From assembly GCF_028554725.1 (NCBI RefSeq), contig NC_071667.1:36041501-36105500 (forward strand): a stretch of DNA of 64,000 nucleotides, given 5' to 3'. Shown here in pieces: positions 42,801 to 54,769 of this stretch. This stretch comes from Zeugodacus cucurbitae. Lineage: Eukaryota > Arthropoda > Insecta > Diptera > Tephritidae. The translations under genes were made by a program, and so were the position numbers. A model generated the notes under the pieces. That model was given only the letters and a program-made list of their open reading frames with translations. It was not told the origin of the DNA and made no database searches. Every line of letters starts with the position of its first letter. Position 1 is the stretch's first letter.

Positions 42801-42940
42801 GATAATCGGCGATTCGGATAGTCGGAGTTCGGATAATTGGAGTTCTACTGTACTCTTAAGATCTCTTATTTTAAGAAGTTATATATATTGAGGTGCGGGA
42901 AAATGCGGAAAATTTTGATTTTCTGTAGAGGTATGAAGCC

Positions 42941-43590
42941 ATATTTTTATTGAATACTTGGTATACTTACGTCTTGCGTAGTACAATGTCTAATCTGAAA
43001 AATTAGCTCAAGAACATAAAAAATACTAATATTTATAAAAGTTTATATGACATTTTACGCAAAACGCGTTTTTTTTCAAAAAGGCTACGTGACTACGATT
43101 CCAGTCCATTAGCTCAATTGAAAGTATAAAATCAAACAAATTTCGTTGGTATCGGGCCGATTTTCTCAAAAAGGTATTGCAAATGAAAAATTTTGACATA
43201 AAAATTTAAACGAAAAAGTTAAATAGTTCAAATCACGTCAAATAAATTTCGAACAATTTGAAAAAAGAAGAAATATGAATTCGGTTGAAAACTCTTTCCG
43301 CAATCCAAGTCACCGCAATGCCTTTTGCAGGAAAACATGACTTCGAGATAAATGCGTTTAAAGTTTTAAGTACAATTTTGTCTAGTGTAGCGGAGCGAAA
43401 TGAGAGACGCTATAACTTCGTTCTCTATAAAATATCTTAAATCTCTATAAAAAATTTAGAAATTTTTATATCGACTTTAACATATATAACCCCTTAAAAC
43501 ACTTCACAATATTATCATATTTTATGTTATTCTGCGTGATATAAGCACCTGAAGAATATCCAATATTTGTTAATATATATTTGTTATTTG
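42941..43590. other. No gene seen
   Basis: AT-rich sequence downstream of the copied segment; I recognise nothing. Confidence 0.4.
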
Positions 43591-43805
43591 TGATCCCCGC
43601 TTAAGTGAACCGCACCTCCCCCCCCCCCCCCTGCCTTTTCCGTTTAAGTGACCATATTTTGCGGCATCGTTATTTTTTCTCTCAATTTACATATAAAATT
43701 CCCCTGTTAAGAGCCCCCGTTCAAGTGCCTTTCCCGCTTAAATGCCTGCAATATTTAAGCCACAAAAACAAAATTGTTTGCAAATTTCCTCTTTTAAGTG
43801 CCTTT
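43591..43805 (+). repeat. Cluster of five CCGYTTAAGTG-type motifs
   Basis: CCCGCTTAAGTG (43597), CCGTTTAAGTG (43640), CCCGTTCAAGTG (43717), CCCGCTTAAATG (43733) and CTTTTAAGTG (43791) recur in one orientation, with a 14-C run at 43619-43632. Short iterated subterminal sites of this kind are typical of pogo-group transposon ends; no inverted partner is visible. Confidence 0.5.
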
Positions 43806-43894
43806 TAATATCTTTGACATTAAATGCGCTGAGTATTGTCAAAAGTAAAACATCTACATAGTTTTTAATGTAAACAAACGGAGGCAAACAAAAA

Positions 43895-45086
43895 CAAGTA
43901 AAGAAGGGCTAAGTTCGGGTGTAACCCAACATTTTATACTCTTGCAATTTAATATATTTAACTTTATTTATATTATATAATACACAATTTGACCCATATA
44001 TTCGTCATATATATTGTATAAAGCCCATTGAAAGTTGGAAACCGTAATATTAGGTTAGAAGCACCGAGGTCCTCGTGTTCGATATATGGGGCCTGGTCTG
44101 ATTTCGGCGATTTTTAGAATGGGGCTGCTACTCTATAAACATAGTATTTGTGCAAAGTTCTGCAGATATCTTCACTAGTGCTTACTTTATATATTGTAAA
44201 GTAAACGATTCAGATTGTCTTCAAAGTTCTGGTATATATGAAGTAGGCGTGGTTGTGAAGCGATTTGGCCTATTTTCACAACATATCATTGGGATGTAAG
44301 GAAACTATTACAAACCAAGTTTCATTGAAATCGGTCGAGTAATTCCTGAGGTATGGTTTTTGACCCATAAGTGGGCGACACCACGCCCATTTTCCATTTT
44401 GTAAAAAAATCTGAGTGCAGCTTCCATCTGCCATTTCATATGTGATATTTAGTGTTTCTGACGTTTTTCGTTACTGAGTTAACCCACTTTTAGTAATTTT
44501 CAACCTAACTTTTGTATGGGAGGTGGGAGTGGTTATGATCCGATTTCTTTCACATGCATTAGGAAGTGGCTAAAAACAACGACTGCAGAAAGTTTGGTTT
44601 ATATAGCTCTATTGGTTTGCGAGATATGTACAAAAAACTTAGTAGGGGGCGGGGCCACGCCCACTTCCCCAAAAAAATTACATTCAAATATGCCCCTTCA
44701 TAGTGCGATCCTTCATACCAAATTTTATTTCCATAGCTTTATTTATGGCTTAGTTATGGCACTTTATGTGTTTTCGGTTTTCGCCATTTTGTGGGCGTGG
44801 CAGTGGTCCGATTTTGCTCATTTTCGAAAGCAACCTTCCTATGGTGCCAAAAAATAAGTGTGCCAAGTGTCATCAAGATATCTTAATATTTGCTCAAGTT
44901 ACAGCTTGCACAGACGGACGGACGGACGGACAGACAGACATTCGGATTTGAACTCCACTCTTCACCCTGATTACTTTGGTATATATAACCCTATATCTAA
45001 CTCGTTTAGTTTTGGGTGTTACAAACAACCGTTATGTGAACAAAACTATAATACTCTCTTTAGCAACATTTGTTGCGAGAGTATAA
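43895..45086 (-). mobile_element. DINE-1-like element, copy I (full length)
   Basis: Read on the minus strand, the 5' hairpin ends at 45086 (GCGAGAGTATAAA in plus orientation) and the 3' end is CAAGTAAAGAAGGG at 43895. All modules are present. The microsatellite (GACGGACGGAC) is at 44911-44940. Confidence 0.83.
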
Positions 45087-45599
45087 ATATAATATTACAC
45101 GTATGGATCATCTAACAAAGGCATAGGCCATTGACGTCAAAAGCCAATAATAGCAAACTGCAACAAACAAAATTACAGAATACATGTTTTAACGTATGAA
45201 CATAATACTTTATGCGAATTTAATAAATATAACAGTGTATAAATCTATATTTTACAGTGTTTTGAAAATGTATATGTTTTAATGAAAATTCTATAACTCG
45301 AAGTTTTTTTTGTATATTTATTTTTAACTTTTTAGTTTGATGTGATGCCGGTAATAGTGCTGCCAAGAGGGGAAATCTCAAAATCAATGATTAGGCAGTA
45401 TTCAGTTTTTACCCAGAACCTTCCTGGGGCTTTGGCTTTTATAGAGATATTTTGGATCATATGTACATATGTCAAGTAACATCATCGATGGTTGAAACTT
45501 GTAGGTTGGCGTTACATACTTTTAGGGCACTGTAAGCATCTGAAGTTTAGCTTCCTAGCTTTGCAACTGCAAAACTAAAATATATTACCTGAAAGCCAT
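45087..45599. other. No gene seen
   Basis: AT-rich sequence between DINE copy I and the I-clade LINE. It may include decayed upstream parts of the LINE. Confidence 0.4.
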
Positions 45600-47940
45600 G
45601 TGTTTTGGATTATTTCATATTATTTCTCTTGGTGTGATGTTATTTTTATGTATCACAAAATTTCCTACCCCCTCCTAAAAAGCCTTCCACTTTCTTTAAA
45701 AATTAGACTAATTTTTTTATACAATAACATATTAGAAAAAGGTATAATCCCTCAAGACTGGAAAAAAAACATGTTATTATCCCTATCCCTAACCCAACAA
45801 ATCAAACTCCTCAATAGCTGACTTCAGACCAATTTCTTTAATACCCTATATGGCAAAAGTATTGGAAAAAATTATATCAAAAAGAATCATGTGGTATGAC
45901 AAACAAAAGATTTTGATAAGCCCCAATCAGTTCGCTTTTCAAAGTGGTATTGGTGTCATGACCCTTTACTTTACTTTGAGCATTGCGCTGCAACAACATT
46001 ATCCGCGAAAAACCACCTATCAGTCCTCAGCATTGTCTTTGAAAAAGCTTTTGATAGAATGCATACGGTATTACAAGAAATAAAAAATGGAATTTTGGAA
46101 ACAAAATTTACAACTTTATAAAAGCATTTCTCTCAAATCACAAGTTTTCAGTAAGTGTTAACAACCACAACTCTACTATTTACCCCATACATAATGGCAT
46201 ACCACAAGGATCTCCTCTCTCAACTACGCTATTTATTATAGCCTTTAATCAACTCAACATCCTATTAGCCTCAAAACTTTATGTAGACCACCTCATTTTT
46301 GCTGACGATGTTTTAATATTTTCCACTCTAAAATATTTGAACAAAGTTAAAATCACTTTTACAAACATTCTAACCGACATAATGGAGTGGTCTAAAAGGT
46401 CAGGACCCAAGGTTTCTGCAAGCAAAAGTTCAACATTTCACATTTGCAGAAAAAGAAAATGCACCTTCCCAAACCTTTCCCTCGATAACAACCAAATCCC
46501 GCACACTAACACTTTACGAATACTTTTTGATAAAAAACTTACTTTTAAGGAACATTGTAAATATGTTAGATTAAGCTTACTTAATAGATTAAACATTATA
46601 AAGTTTGTTTCGTCAAAACACTGTCACATTCATACCACAACTCTTGTAAATATTGTAAAAGCACTGATGTTGTCAAAAATAGACTTTGGGCTCGCAATTT
46701 ATGGTCATTGCGCTAAATCACACCTCGCACTCATTGAAACCCTTATCACATAGCGGCAAGAAGAAGCATTCGCGCATTTCCAACCTCCAACCAAAGTAGT
46801 ATTAACCGAAGCAGGTCTACCTAACATTCATATTAGAACTAAACACAACACTATGATGCTCATACCAAAACGCAGACGCTGTCGAGCGAAAGTTAAGAAA
46901 TCGCGGCACCCTCATTACAATTTGGTCAGCAAAAGATTTTTTTAAATACTCTTAAGATCTCTTATTTTAAGAAGTTATATATATTGAGGTGCGGGAAAAT
47001 GCGGAAAATTTTGATTTTCTGTAGAGGTATGAAGCCTCTATGATGCTCATACCAAAACTTCACAAGTGTAAAAATTCGATGTTATTTAACCTAATGAAAT
47101 CAAATTGCTCTACCAACAAACCATCTACGATCATAAGATGCATAAACATAATCAATCAGCTTGATATAACTTCGAAACCACAACTCATAAAAGATAACAC
47201 TCATCCGCACTGGCTATCGCTGAAATAAGTACACACTTCAAATATCATAAATCAAACACCAATGCAGAGCAATATATTCAACTATTTATCGACACAGTAG
47301 ATATGTATAAATGTATGGAAAACCATCTACACCGACGGATCAAAATCAGTAACCCACACTTCGTTTGCAGTGACAAACGACAAGGTGTCACTATAACAGT
47401 CGGTATTTTACCAACGTACTCCTCTGTACTCACAGCTGAAGCGGATGTGGATTCCAGGACATGCTGATATTAAAGGCAACCAATTTGCAGACGACCGCGA
47501 AAAAAAGCTAGCAAAGAACCTCTACTCTCATTCGCACACTATACATATAAAGACATACGCAATATGATAAAGAAAGTACTCCACGAGTCGGTTTCGAGAG
47601 ATTGTTCAAATTTTCAACACCATTACAAGGAACATAATCCCTCAGGGGACAAACCAGATTACCCAACAGATTGCTCTTGCGATAACATAAAGATATTTCT
47701 TCGCCTTAGAATTGGCCACACAACAAAACGGAAAAACCAAATTGTACACATTGTAATCAGGCAAATGTTTCAGTCAATCACATCCTAAATGAATGCACCG
47801 CTTTAAATAATCAAATAACAACTAATTTTGGAAATACCATACCATCAAATCTATTAAAGACACCAAATACGGACAACATCAAGGCAATAAATAATTTTCT
47901 TAACATATGTAATATATTCAATTTAATTTAATTGTAAGTA
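45600..47940 (+). pseudogene. I-clade LINE ORF2 (reverse transcriptase and RNase H), relic
   Basis: Fragments in three frames follow the order of an I-element ORF2. The RT fingers (IRLIFLYNNILEKGIIPQDW) come first, then MAKVLEKIISKR and NQFAFQSGIG. The catalytic FADDVLIFS lies near 46300-46330, then NILTDIMEWSKRSG. The thumb and C-terminal parts follow (LRILFDKKLTFKEHC, LNRLNIIKF). An RNase H domain, diagnostic of the I clade among insect LINEs, is at 47330-47510: WKTIYTDGSKS, TAEA and IPGHADIKGNQFAD. At least six frame changes and a 166-bp foreign insert (46872-47037) show it is dead. It ends in a TTTAATTTAATTG stretch near 47935. Confidence 0.78.
46872..47037 (+). mobile_element. 166-bp copied segment with a 21-bp target duplication
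   Basis: The sequence matches 41144-41216 joined to 42853-42940. It lies within the I-clade LINE and is bounded exactly by the 21-bp duplication at 46851-46871 and 47038-47058 (CTATGATGCTCATACCAAAAC, as two parts: CTATGATGCT and CATACCAAAAC). It has no inverted ends, no poly(A) and no coding frame. The long duplication points to insertion through staggered nicks, as with LINE machinery or a templated repair patch. Confidence 0.8.
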
Positions 47941-48280
47941 AGTTAGTATAACTTGTGTGGGTCTTTGCATTTTAAATTCACCGTTATATATGTATACATA
48001 GTTTTTCTATATAAGTATACTTTCTTTAAGTATATACATATGTTGCATACGTTTATGCACATCTTTTTGCTGAGTTGCTCACTCGCAGTGTCAGTACCAC
48101 TGGAAAAAGTTACAAACAAACATACATACATACATACAAGTGAAACTAATAAAAGCGTATTAAAAATGTTGTCTATTACAAGAGGGTAACCTATGCACCA
48201 AAATACATAGCTCATAGAGAATCATTAAAAACCTGATTTTTTAGATTATCCTAATAAAAAATTGACTAAATAAAATTAAA
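47941..48280. other. No gene seen; short CATA microsatellite
   Basis: CATACATACATACATAC occurs at 48120-48137. Nothing else is recognisable. Confidence 0.5.
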
Positions 48281-49480
48281 CAAGTAAGGAAGGCTAAGTT
48301 CGGGTGTAACCGAACATTTTATACTCTCGCAATTTATATATTTAACTTTAGTTATATTATATAACACACAATTTGAGCCACATATTCGTCATATATATTG
48401 TATAAAGTCCATTGAAAGTTGGAAACCATAATATTAGGTTAGAAGCACCGAGGTCCTCGTGTTCGATATATGGGGCCTTAAAAACCTATGGTCCGATTTC
48501 GGCGATTTTTAGAATGGGGCTGCCATACTATTAACATAGTAATTGTGCAAAGTGCTGCACCGATATCTTCACTAGTACTTACTTTATATATTGTAATGTA
48601 AACGATTCAGATTGTCTTCAAAGTTCTGGTATATAGGAAGTAGGCGTGGTTGTGAAGCGATTTGGCCTATTTTCACAATATATCATTGGGATGTAAGGAA
48701 ACTATTACAAACCAAGTTTCATTGAAATCGGTCGAGTAGTTCCTGAGTTATGGTTTTTGACCCATAAGTGGGCGACGCCACGCCCATTTTCCATTTTGTA
48801 AAAAAATCTGAGTGCAGCTTTCATCTGCCATTTCTTATGTGAAATTTAGTGTTTCTGATGTTTAGTGAGTTAACCCACTTTTAGTAATTTTTAACCTAAC
48901 TTTTGTATGGGAGGTGGGCGTGGTTATTATCCAATTTCTTTCATTTTTGGACGGCATTAGGACGTGGCTAAAAAAACGACTGCAGAAGGTTTGGTTTATA
49001 TAGCTCTATTGGTTTGCGAGATATGTACAAAAAACTTAGTAGGGGGCGGGGCCACGCCCACTTCCCCAAAAAAATTACATCCAAATATGCCCCTTCCTAG
49101 TGCGATCCTCTATTCCAAATTTTACTTTTACAACTTTATTTATGGCTTAGTTATGACACTTTATGTGTTTTCGGTTTTCGCCATTTTGTGGGCGTGGCAG
49201 TGGTCCGATTTTGCTCATTTTCGAAAGCAACCTTCCTATGGTGCCAAGAAATAAGTATGCCAAGTTTCATCAAGATATCTTAATTTTTACTCAAGTTACA
49301 GCTTGCACAGACGGACGGACGGACAGACAGACATTCGGATTTGAACTCCACTCTTCACCCTGATCACTTTGGTATATATAACCCTATATCTAACTCGTTT
49401 AGTTTTGGGTGTTACAAACAACCGTTATGTGAACAAAACTATAATACTCTCTTTAGCAACATTTGTTGCGAGAGTATAAA
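48281..49480 (-). mobile_element. DINE-1-like element, copy J (full length)
   Basis: Same architecture as copies H and I on the minus strand. The 3' end is CAAGTAAGGAAGGC at 48281; the 5' hairpin ends at 49480. The GACGGACGGACAGACAGAC microsatellite is at 49310-49331. Confidence 0.83.
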
Positions 49481-49599
49481 AATCAGCTAATTTATTGTCT
49501 CTAAGGCAGAAGAAAATTCGTATTGGAGGGATCTATCTAGAGGGATATAGGCTGCTCTTAACGCCAAAAAGAGGTCTCCCATTTGCCTTGTCCCGAGTA

Positions 49600-49735
49600 G
49601 TATGAAAGCAAAATATATATGGAATTGCTGGACAGTGAACTAATCACGTTTGCTAAGGAATATCATGGCGACAATTTGGTGTTCCAGCAGGATAATGCGC
49701 ATATCCACGTCGGGATATACTAAAGCCCTTTTACT
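49600..49735 (+). pseudogene. Tc1/mariner transposase fragment
   Basis: The plus strand reads YMELLDSELITFAKEYHG then LVFQQDNAHIHVG. The QQDNA.IH motif holds the second catalytic aspartate of Tc1-family transposases. The frame stops soon after. The fragment borders the palindromic arms that flank the third errantivirus, so it is probably from the same transposon. Confidence 0.7.
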
Positions 49736-49779
49736 TGTGTTAACTTACTGAATTACAGCAATTTTAGTGACTTGCAGAT

Positions 49780-49891
49780 AAAAATAATTCAAGACAGTTA
49801 TGGTTTAAGAAGAAAAACCAACAATTCTAATCAAGTCGAAAAAGTTCTGAATCAGCCAAATTTTTTCAATAGCACAACTTTTTCATGTGCG
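49780..49891. repeat. Left arm of a palindrome flanking errantivirus 3
   Basis: GAAAAAGTTCTGAATCAG and TAGCACAACTTTTTCAT here are found inverted at 55355-55420 (CTGATTCAGAACTTTTTC, AAAAGTTGTGCTA). The two arms were presumably the inverted ends of a Tc1-type element or two such ends head to head, into whose centre the retrovirus inserted. Confidence 0.65.
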
Positions 49892-49895
49892 CGCG

Positions 49896-50257
49896 AGTTA
49901 ATTCATAAACTTATGAATGGTTTCAAAAAATATATATTATTTTGCTGAATGTGATCTTTATTCTTGCAAATTACATTCTTAATTGAACCTGTTTTTGTAT
50001 TATCCTATGTGTTATATACTATTCGTTAAGTTGATAACATATCCATGTTTTGTGGCTTAGGTCTAAAGTTTAATCTTATTATTTATTGTAAACAAGTGCT
50101 TATCATGCGGCTTATCTTGCGGCCTATGCATGTCTTGTATTCAGATATGAGTTCAAAGTCTTGTTTTGATACTCTTGTTTATTTGATTAGGCAGAGCTGG
50201 CTTTATCAGCGTTTCTCATATACTTGTGTATAAATGTCGTTGATACTGGTATTAACT
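49896..50257 (-). repeat. 3' LTR, errantivirus 3
   Basis: 362 bp, with perfect terminal AGTTAA...TTAACT. Differs from the 5' LTR at about six bases (for example TTACATTC/TTACATAC, GATACTC/GATAATC). Confidence 0.88.
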
Positions 50258-50324
50258 CTCCTCTCTCTTATAAAAAAAAAACAAAATGTCCTCATTTTTA
50301 TAATGTAAAGTTGGCTGTGAGTTT

Positions 50325-51645
50325 TTAGAGTTCGTGTAGTTTCTTTCTTTCTTGAGTAACTTGTCGTAGTTTGATTAATTTGAGTAGTGTCCAAATTATC
50401 AGGATTATAATTCCAAATGTTGTAATTGTGTAGCAAAAAGTTTGGATCGGGTGATCTTCAATTGGAATGAGTAGTTTATGTAACTTCCGGATATTCGTAA
50501 ATTTAGTTTCTTCATTGGAATTGATTACTTCATCAATTGTTATGGTGCCTTCATGTTGGATTATCTGCTTTATTGTATCCTGTATGTTTGTGTACTTTCG
50601 TCCATTTATTTTAATGGTGTCATTGAACTGGATCAGGTTTACTCCTGAGATAGTTTCGTTATTAATTTCATATTTTCCATCTAATATTATATTACCATAA
50701 TCTAATATTGTGATATTTGCATTTGTTTCTTTAATAGTTTTACAATTTGCTTTTTCTTTTAGCACTAATTTCGAAATACTTTCATTATCCTTGTTGGTTT
50801 TACATATGAAAGTATTTAGTGATTGTTTACATTCTTTTACTCTTGAATAATTATTTATATTACATTGAGCTATATATTTGTCTAATATATATTTGCCATG
50901 CAGATAGCTTAATGATGCTATTTTAAATAATTTACATTTTTGCGTTATTAAAGGATATTTATAAATGATTACATATGTATTCTTAACTCTAATTACATTT
51001 ATTGTAGAGTATTCCATTACATTTAAAACTGGAATATCTAACTTTTCGTTTTTTTATTATTTGTTTTATATCATTTAAATTTAAAGACTTAGACAAGTAA
51101 TTTCCTGTCTTTACAGAATTTATAGTTTCGAATAGGGTTTCTAATTCCTTTAAAGTTTCTGATATGACCAGGCTTGTTGAGATTGATTGAGGATCAACCT
51201 TTGAGATTGATTGTTCAAAGTGTGAGTTAATGACTCTTTGTTGATTATTATTTTCTATTATTTCATTTAAATGTGTTTTTATTTCAATAAGATCGTCATG
51301 ATCTGGAATCCCAGTTATAAATTTTATTAGAGTCCCTAAAATGTTTACTGATCTTTTTTGTATTGAGTGTGAAATAGTTTGTTCAATTAAATTTGAGATT
51401 CTATTTTCGTTTATAATATCCTGTTGTGTCCTGCCAATTGATCTATATTCTATCTGTTTATATTTTTCCATTATTGTCGTTAAATTAAATAAATGATATA
51501 AAAATTCGGTATCTTCATATAGGTATGCGTCGTCAGTTTCGGTGAATATAAATTTTTTATTTTTTAGATTGCTCACTGTGTATGCTTTTATGTTTATTAT
51601 TAAATTCAATAGGAGTGTTACGAATGTTATCTTTATGTAAGACAT
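50325..51645 (-). pseudogene. env: Envelope glycoprotein, errantivirus 3 (frameshifted)
   Basis: The N-terminal frame starts at an ATG at 51645 with a signal peptide (KITFVTLLLNLIINIKA). It then has QKRSVNILGTLIKFITG (basic cleavage-like site and fusion-peptide region) and GIPDHDD, parallel to the intact env at 25-26 kb. The frame is lost near 51000, and the rest continues in another frame to 50325. That part ends with the transmembrane segment ITTFGIIILIIWTLL and a short basic tail. The break lies within the ectodomain. It is an F-like env of the same group but a separate lineage. Confidence 0.8.
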
Positions 51646-53695
51646 GTTGTCTTCCTCCTCTCTCTACTAAAACTGTGTCCTCACGGTTTTCTATAACTAT
51701 GTATTTTAGATATTTTTGTTCAGTTTTTGTACGTCGTTTTGATAGTGCGTAAATTATTTGTTTTGGTTCATAAACTTTTTGTGTTCTTTTTTTATTATGA
51801 TATTCTAAAACTTTGTCTTTGTTTTTTTCAATCAATTGTTTAATTTCCGGATAATTCTTCCTATTAAAAAATACTTCTACCGGTTTTTGTTTGGTCACCG
51901 AGTGTATTGTCCTATTATACTCGTATACTGCGTTAAATATTTCCGTAACTGGATCGGTGTTATTTTGTTTAGCTAATGTTGCTGCGATTTCTATCAGTGT
52001 GCTATGCAAGCGTTCAATTGAACCGTTTGATGTCGAATGAGCTGTTGGCGTACGATTATGTGTTATATGAAGTCGTCGGTATAGTGACAAACAAGATATC
52101 GATCGCGTTATTGAAATTAGGTGTAAAAATTTCTTTTAAGGTTTTTGTTAGATATTCAGTGTTTTGATATTCAATAGTGTGTCTGTGATACTTTGGAAAA
52201 GTCGCTTGTGTTTCTTTTTTATTTCGTTCAGTTTTCTTTAATATGATTTGATTCTTAAATGAATTTATCGTTTGTTTTGCGTATGTATAGTTTTCGTTTG
52301 GTGAACTACGTGTCGAGTGCATCGATTCTATTGTTGAAGTGTTAATTTTTTGTCTTGATAATGCATCTGCTACTACGTTTCCATCTTTTTAGTTTTATAT
52401 TTGAATTTTTTGTCCGAAATAGAAAATATCAAAGCCTGGTGATCAGTGTGTATAGTTAAATCTGCTATATCGTAAATATAATTCCTAAGTTTTCCTATAG
52501 CCTAATAATTCTTTTTCCGTTGTACAATAATTTTCTTCTGTTTTTGTTAATGTTCTTGATATAAAAAATATAGGTTTCTTTTCTTGTGATAAAACTCCTC
52601 CTATGGCAAAATTACTCGCATCTGTAGTTAAATCAAAAGGTTTTGAGAAATCTATTCAACTTGTTCTTTTAATTTTGTTTTAATTATTTGTATAGCTTTT
52701 ATGGCTTCTTTATCTAATTTAATTTCTTTCTTAGCACAATTTTTTTACTTGTTATACCATTTTCTCCTTGTAGATGTGTGGTTAGTGGTTTTGTTATTTT
52801 GCTTTATCCTTGTATAAATTTCCTATAATATCCCGCCATACCTAAAAATGACCTTCATTCTTTCAGGGTTTGAGGTATCGGATACTTGTCTAATGTTTCT
52901 ACTTTCTTAGGATCTACCGTTATCCTATTTTGTGTTATTATATGTCCTAAATATACGACTTGATTTTTAAAGAAGTGTGATTTTTCATCAGAGATTTTCA
53001 TAATTGCTTTATGTAATGCGCTTACTATTATTTGGATGTGTTTAATATGTTCTTCAGGTGAAGGAATATATTAATACGTCGTCGATATATACAAACGCAA
53101 ATTTATTTATATATTCTCGTAGAATATCATCAACACATCTTTGAAATATTGAGGGTGCATTTCTTAATCCGAAGGGCATTCGTATGAATTCATATTTTGC
53201 TCCATTTATGGAAAATGCTGTTTTTTCCCTATCTTCTTTTTTATCATAATTTGGTGAAATCCTGCTTCTAGATCTATCGTAGAAAAATATTTTGCTTTAC
53301 CTAACGCTTGTATTGTCATGTTTATGTCCGGAATAGGATATCTATCTGTTATAGTTTTTGAATTTAATTTTGAAAATCTATCACTAATCTTTTCTTGGGT
53401 TTTCCATTTTCATCTATACCCTTTTTAGGTACTGTCCAAACTGGTGAGTTATAAGGACTTCTACTAGGTTGTATTATATTATTCTTTAATAATTTTTTTA
53501 TTTCTAAATTGACAAAATCGTTATCTGCGTACGGATATTGGTATTGTTTCGTCCAAACAGGTTCATTATTATCTGTCCTAATGGTTGCTTCTATCGTTGT
53601 GGTAAATGGTAACTTTTCTGTTTTATTATTTCTCCTAATTATTTCTCTAATCTCCCCTTCATAATCTTTATTATCATTTGTGTAATTTATTTTTG
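51557..53695 (-). pseudogene. pol: Pol of errantivirus 3: RT, RNase H and a core-deleted integrase
   Basis: The RT is spread over several frames; its catalytic FVYIDDVLIYS is at about 53065-53100 (YIDD 53078-53089). RNase H follows to about 52400 with many frame changes. A conserved linker (52322-52056) leads to the integrase, but sequence jumps from about 52095 to the end of the core (TAHSTSNGSIERLHSTL, with the last catalytic glutamate). The zinc finger and the first two acidic residues are thus deleted. The C-terminal part ends in HVLHKDNIR near 51650, overlapping the start of env. It is inactive. Confidence 0.82.
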
Positions 53696-53940
53696 ATTTT
53701 TGTTTTTATTTTTATATTTTAATTGTAGTGACGTGAAATCTATTTCTGCATTTAATTTTTTTAATCCACAAAATCCTATTATCATATCAAAATCTTTGAT
53801 ATCTTCTAGTTCAAAAAATGGTAAATCATGCCTTAACAGATGTATTATTTTTTTACTAGTCATGATGGAATATCCATGCATTGATTTTGATTAGTTGGTC
53901 TTTGCCAAAAGTTATTTAAATTTTGTTTTTGGATTTCGAT
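53687..53940 (-). pseudogene. Protease end of errantivirus 3 pol
   Basis: The frame includes FFELEDIKDFDMIIGFCGLKK and AEIDF, the second half of a gypsy-type aspartic protease. The DTG active-site part is not readable in the same frame. Confidence 0.6.
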
Positions 53941-53948
53941 AGGTCGTC

Positions 53949-54769
53949 TTAAAATTTTTTTTCACTAGTTTGTTGTAATCGTATTTCGATTTGTTTAGCA
54001 CTTGTATAGGTTTGCATTAAGCTTTGATATTGATTGGATGCTAAGGCTGTTGCCAAATTTTTATTTTTTAATCCTTTAATAAATTGTGTTATAGATTCTT
54101 GTTCAATATATTTGTTATTTATTTCTGTTTTTAGAAGGTCCACTGTATTTTTAATTAGCTTCCTGTGCAATGTCAATGTGTATTGGAAATAAGTGTCCAA
54201 GTCTTCTGTTGGTTGTTGTGCCAAGTTCTTCATGTGTTCTTGTATTTCATACAGTGCGTTTGGGTCGTGATATAGTGCGTCCAAAGCTTCCATGATACTG
54301 TAGAAGTTGAGAGGTGTGTTGTTGCATTCAAGTAACATATCTGCATGCCCCGTGATTCTTCTTCTGAAGGTTGTAATGATATTGTAGAATTGAGGTGTGT
54401 TCTGGAATACTTGGATGCTTTTTTGGACTTTTCCATGACTTTCATTACATGTGACTTCCATATCGTATACTCTTCTTTGTTTCCTTGGAAAATAGGTAAT
54501 TCCTTTATGACTCCGATTTGTATATCTGTTACATTCTGGTATTGCATCGTGGCTTCTTGGTATATTGTTGGAGTAGAAGTTTCGCTAATATTAGGATTTG
54601 TAGTTTGGAACATCCGTAATATTATCTCCTTTTCCTTTCTCCTTTCTTCGTCCAATTTCGAGAACTGATTCTGAATGTAGGACATTATGTAGTTTTCAGG
54701 AGTGGTAGGGACTGTAGCTGAAGGATTTATGTCCTCGTTAGGCATTTCCCGTTTTGCTCCTTGACTCAT
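53949..54769 (-). pseudogene. gag: Gag of errantivirus 3 (one frameshift)
   Basis: An ATG at 54769 starts a frame with a coiled, charged N-terminus (FSKLDEERRKEKEIILRMF) and IKELPIFQGNKEEYTIWKSHV. A frame change near 54420 moves the capsid-like remainder to the overlapping frame that ends at 53949 (HADMLLECN, EALDALYHD, TQFIKGLKNKNLATAL). The second part is typical of the Gag capsid of gypsy-like elements. No zinc knuckle. Confidence 0.75.

Larger units (their letters stand above)
41219..42850 (-). mobile_element. pogo-like transposon with DINE copy H inside
   Basis: The left end is CAGTAGAACTTCAATTATCC, and the right end, inverted, is CAGTAGAACTCCAATTATCC, followed inward by several ATTCGGATAATC strings. 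TA is duplicated at 41217-41218 and 42851-42852, the target of pogo/Tc1-mariner elements. The empty site is preserved at 46947-46948. A transposase C-terminus remains at 42655-42800; most of the rest is deleted or replaced by DINE copy H. Confidence 0.85.
41144..42940 (+). other. Parental segment of a 166-bp copied sequence, split by a pogo-like element
   Basis: 41144-41216 (CAGACGCTGTCGAGCGAAAG...TTTTTTTAAA) and 42853-42940 (CTCTTAAGATCTCTTATTTT...GTATGAAGCC) are contiguous, with a single TA between them, in the copy at 46872-47037. The outer sequence here is not shared, so this is the likely source. What the segment itself is, I cannot say. Confidence 0.7.

Noticed and set aside
44516..45115. 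Recurring open frames inside the DINE-like copies (for example with CGRGSGP, FSPFCGRG or VTACTDGRTD)
   Set aside because: The same peptides appear on either strand wherever a copy lies, simply because the DNA is repeated. They have no start context, differ in frame breaks between copies and resemble no protein family.
50045..50233. A 62-codon plus-strand frame repeated at 55090-55278
   Set aside because: Both lie within the LTRs of errantivirus 3; the similarity is LTR identity, not gene duplication.
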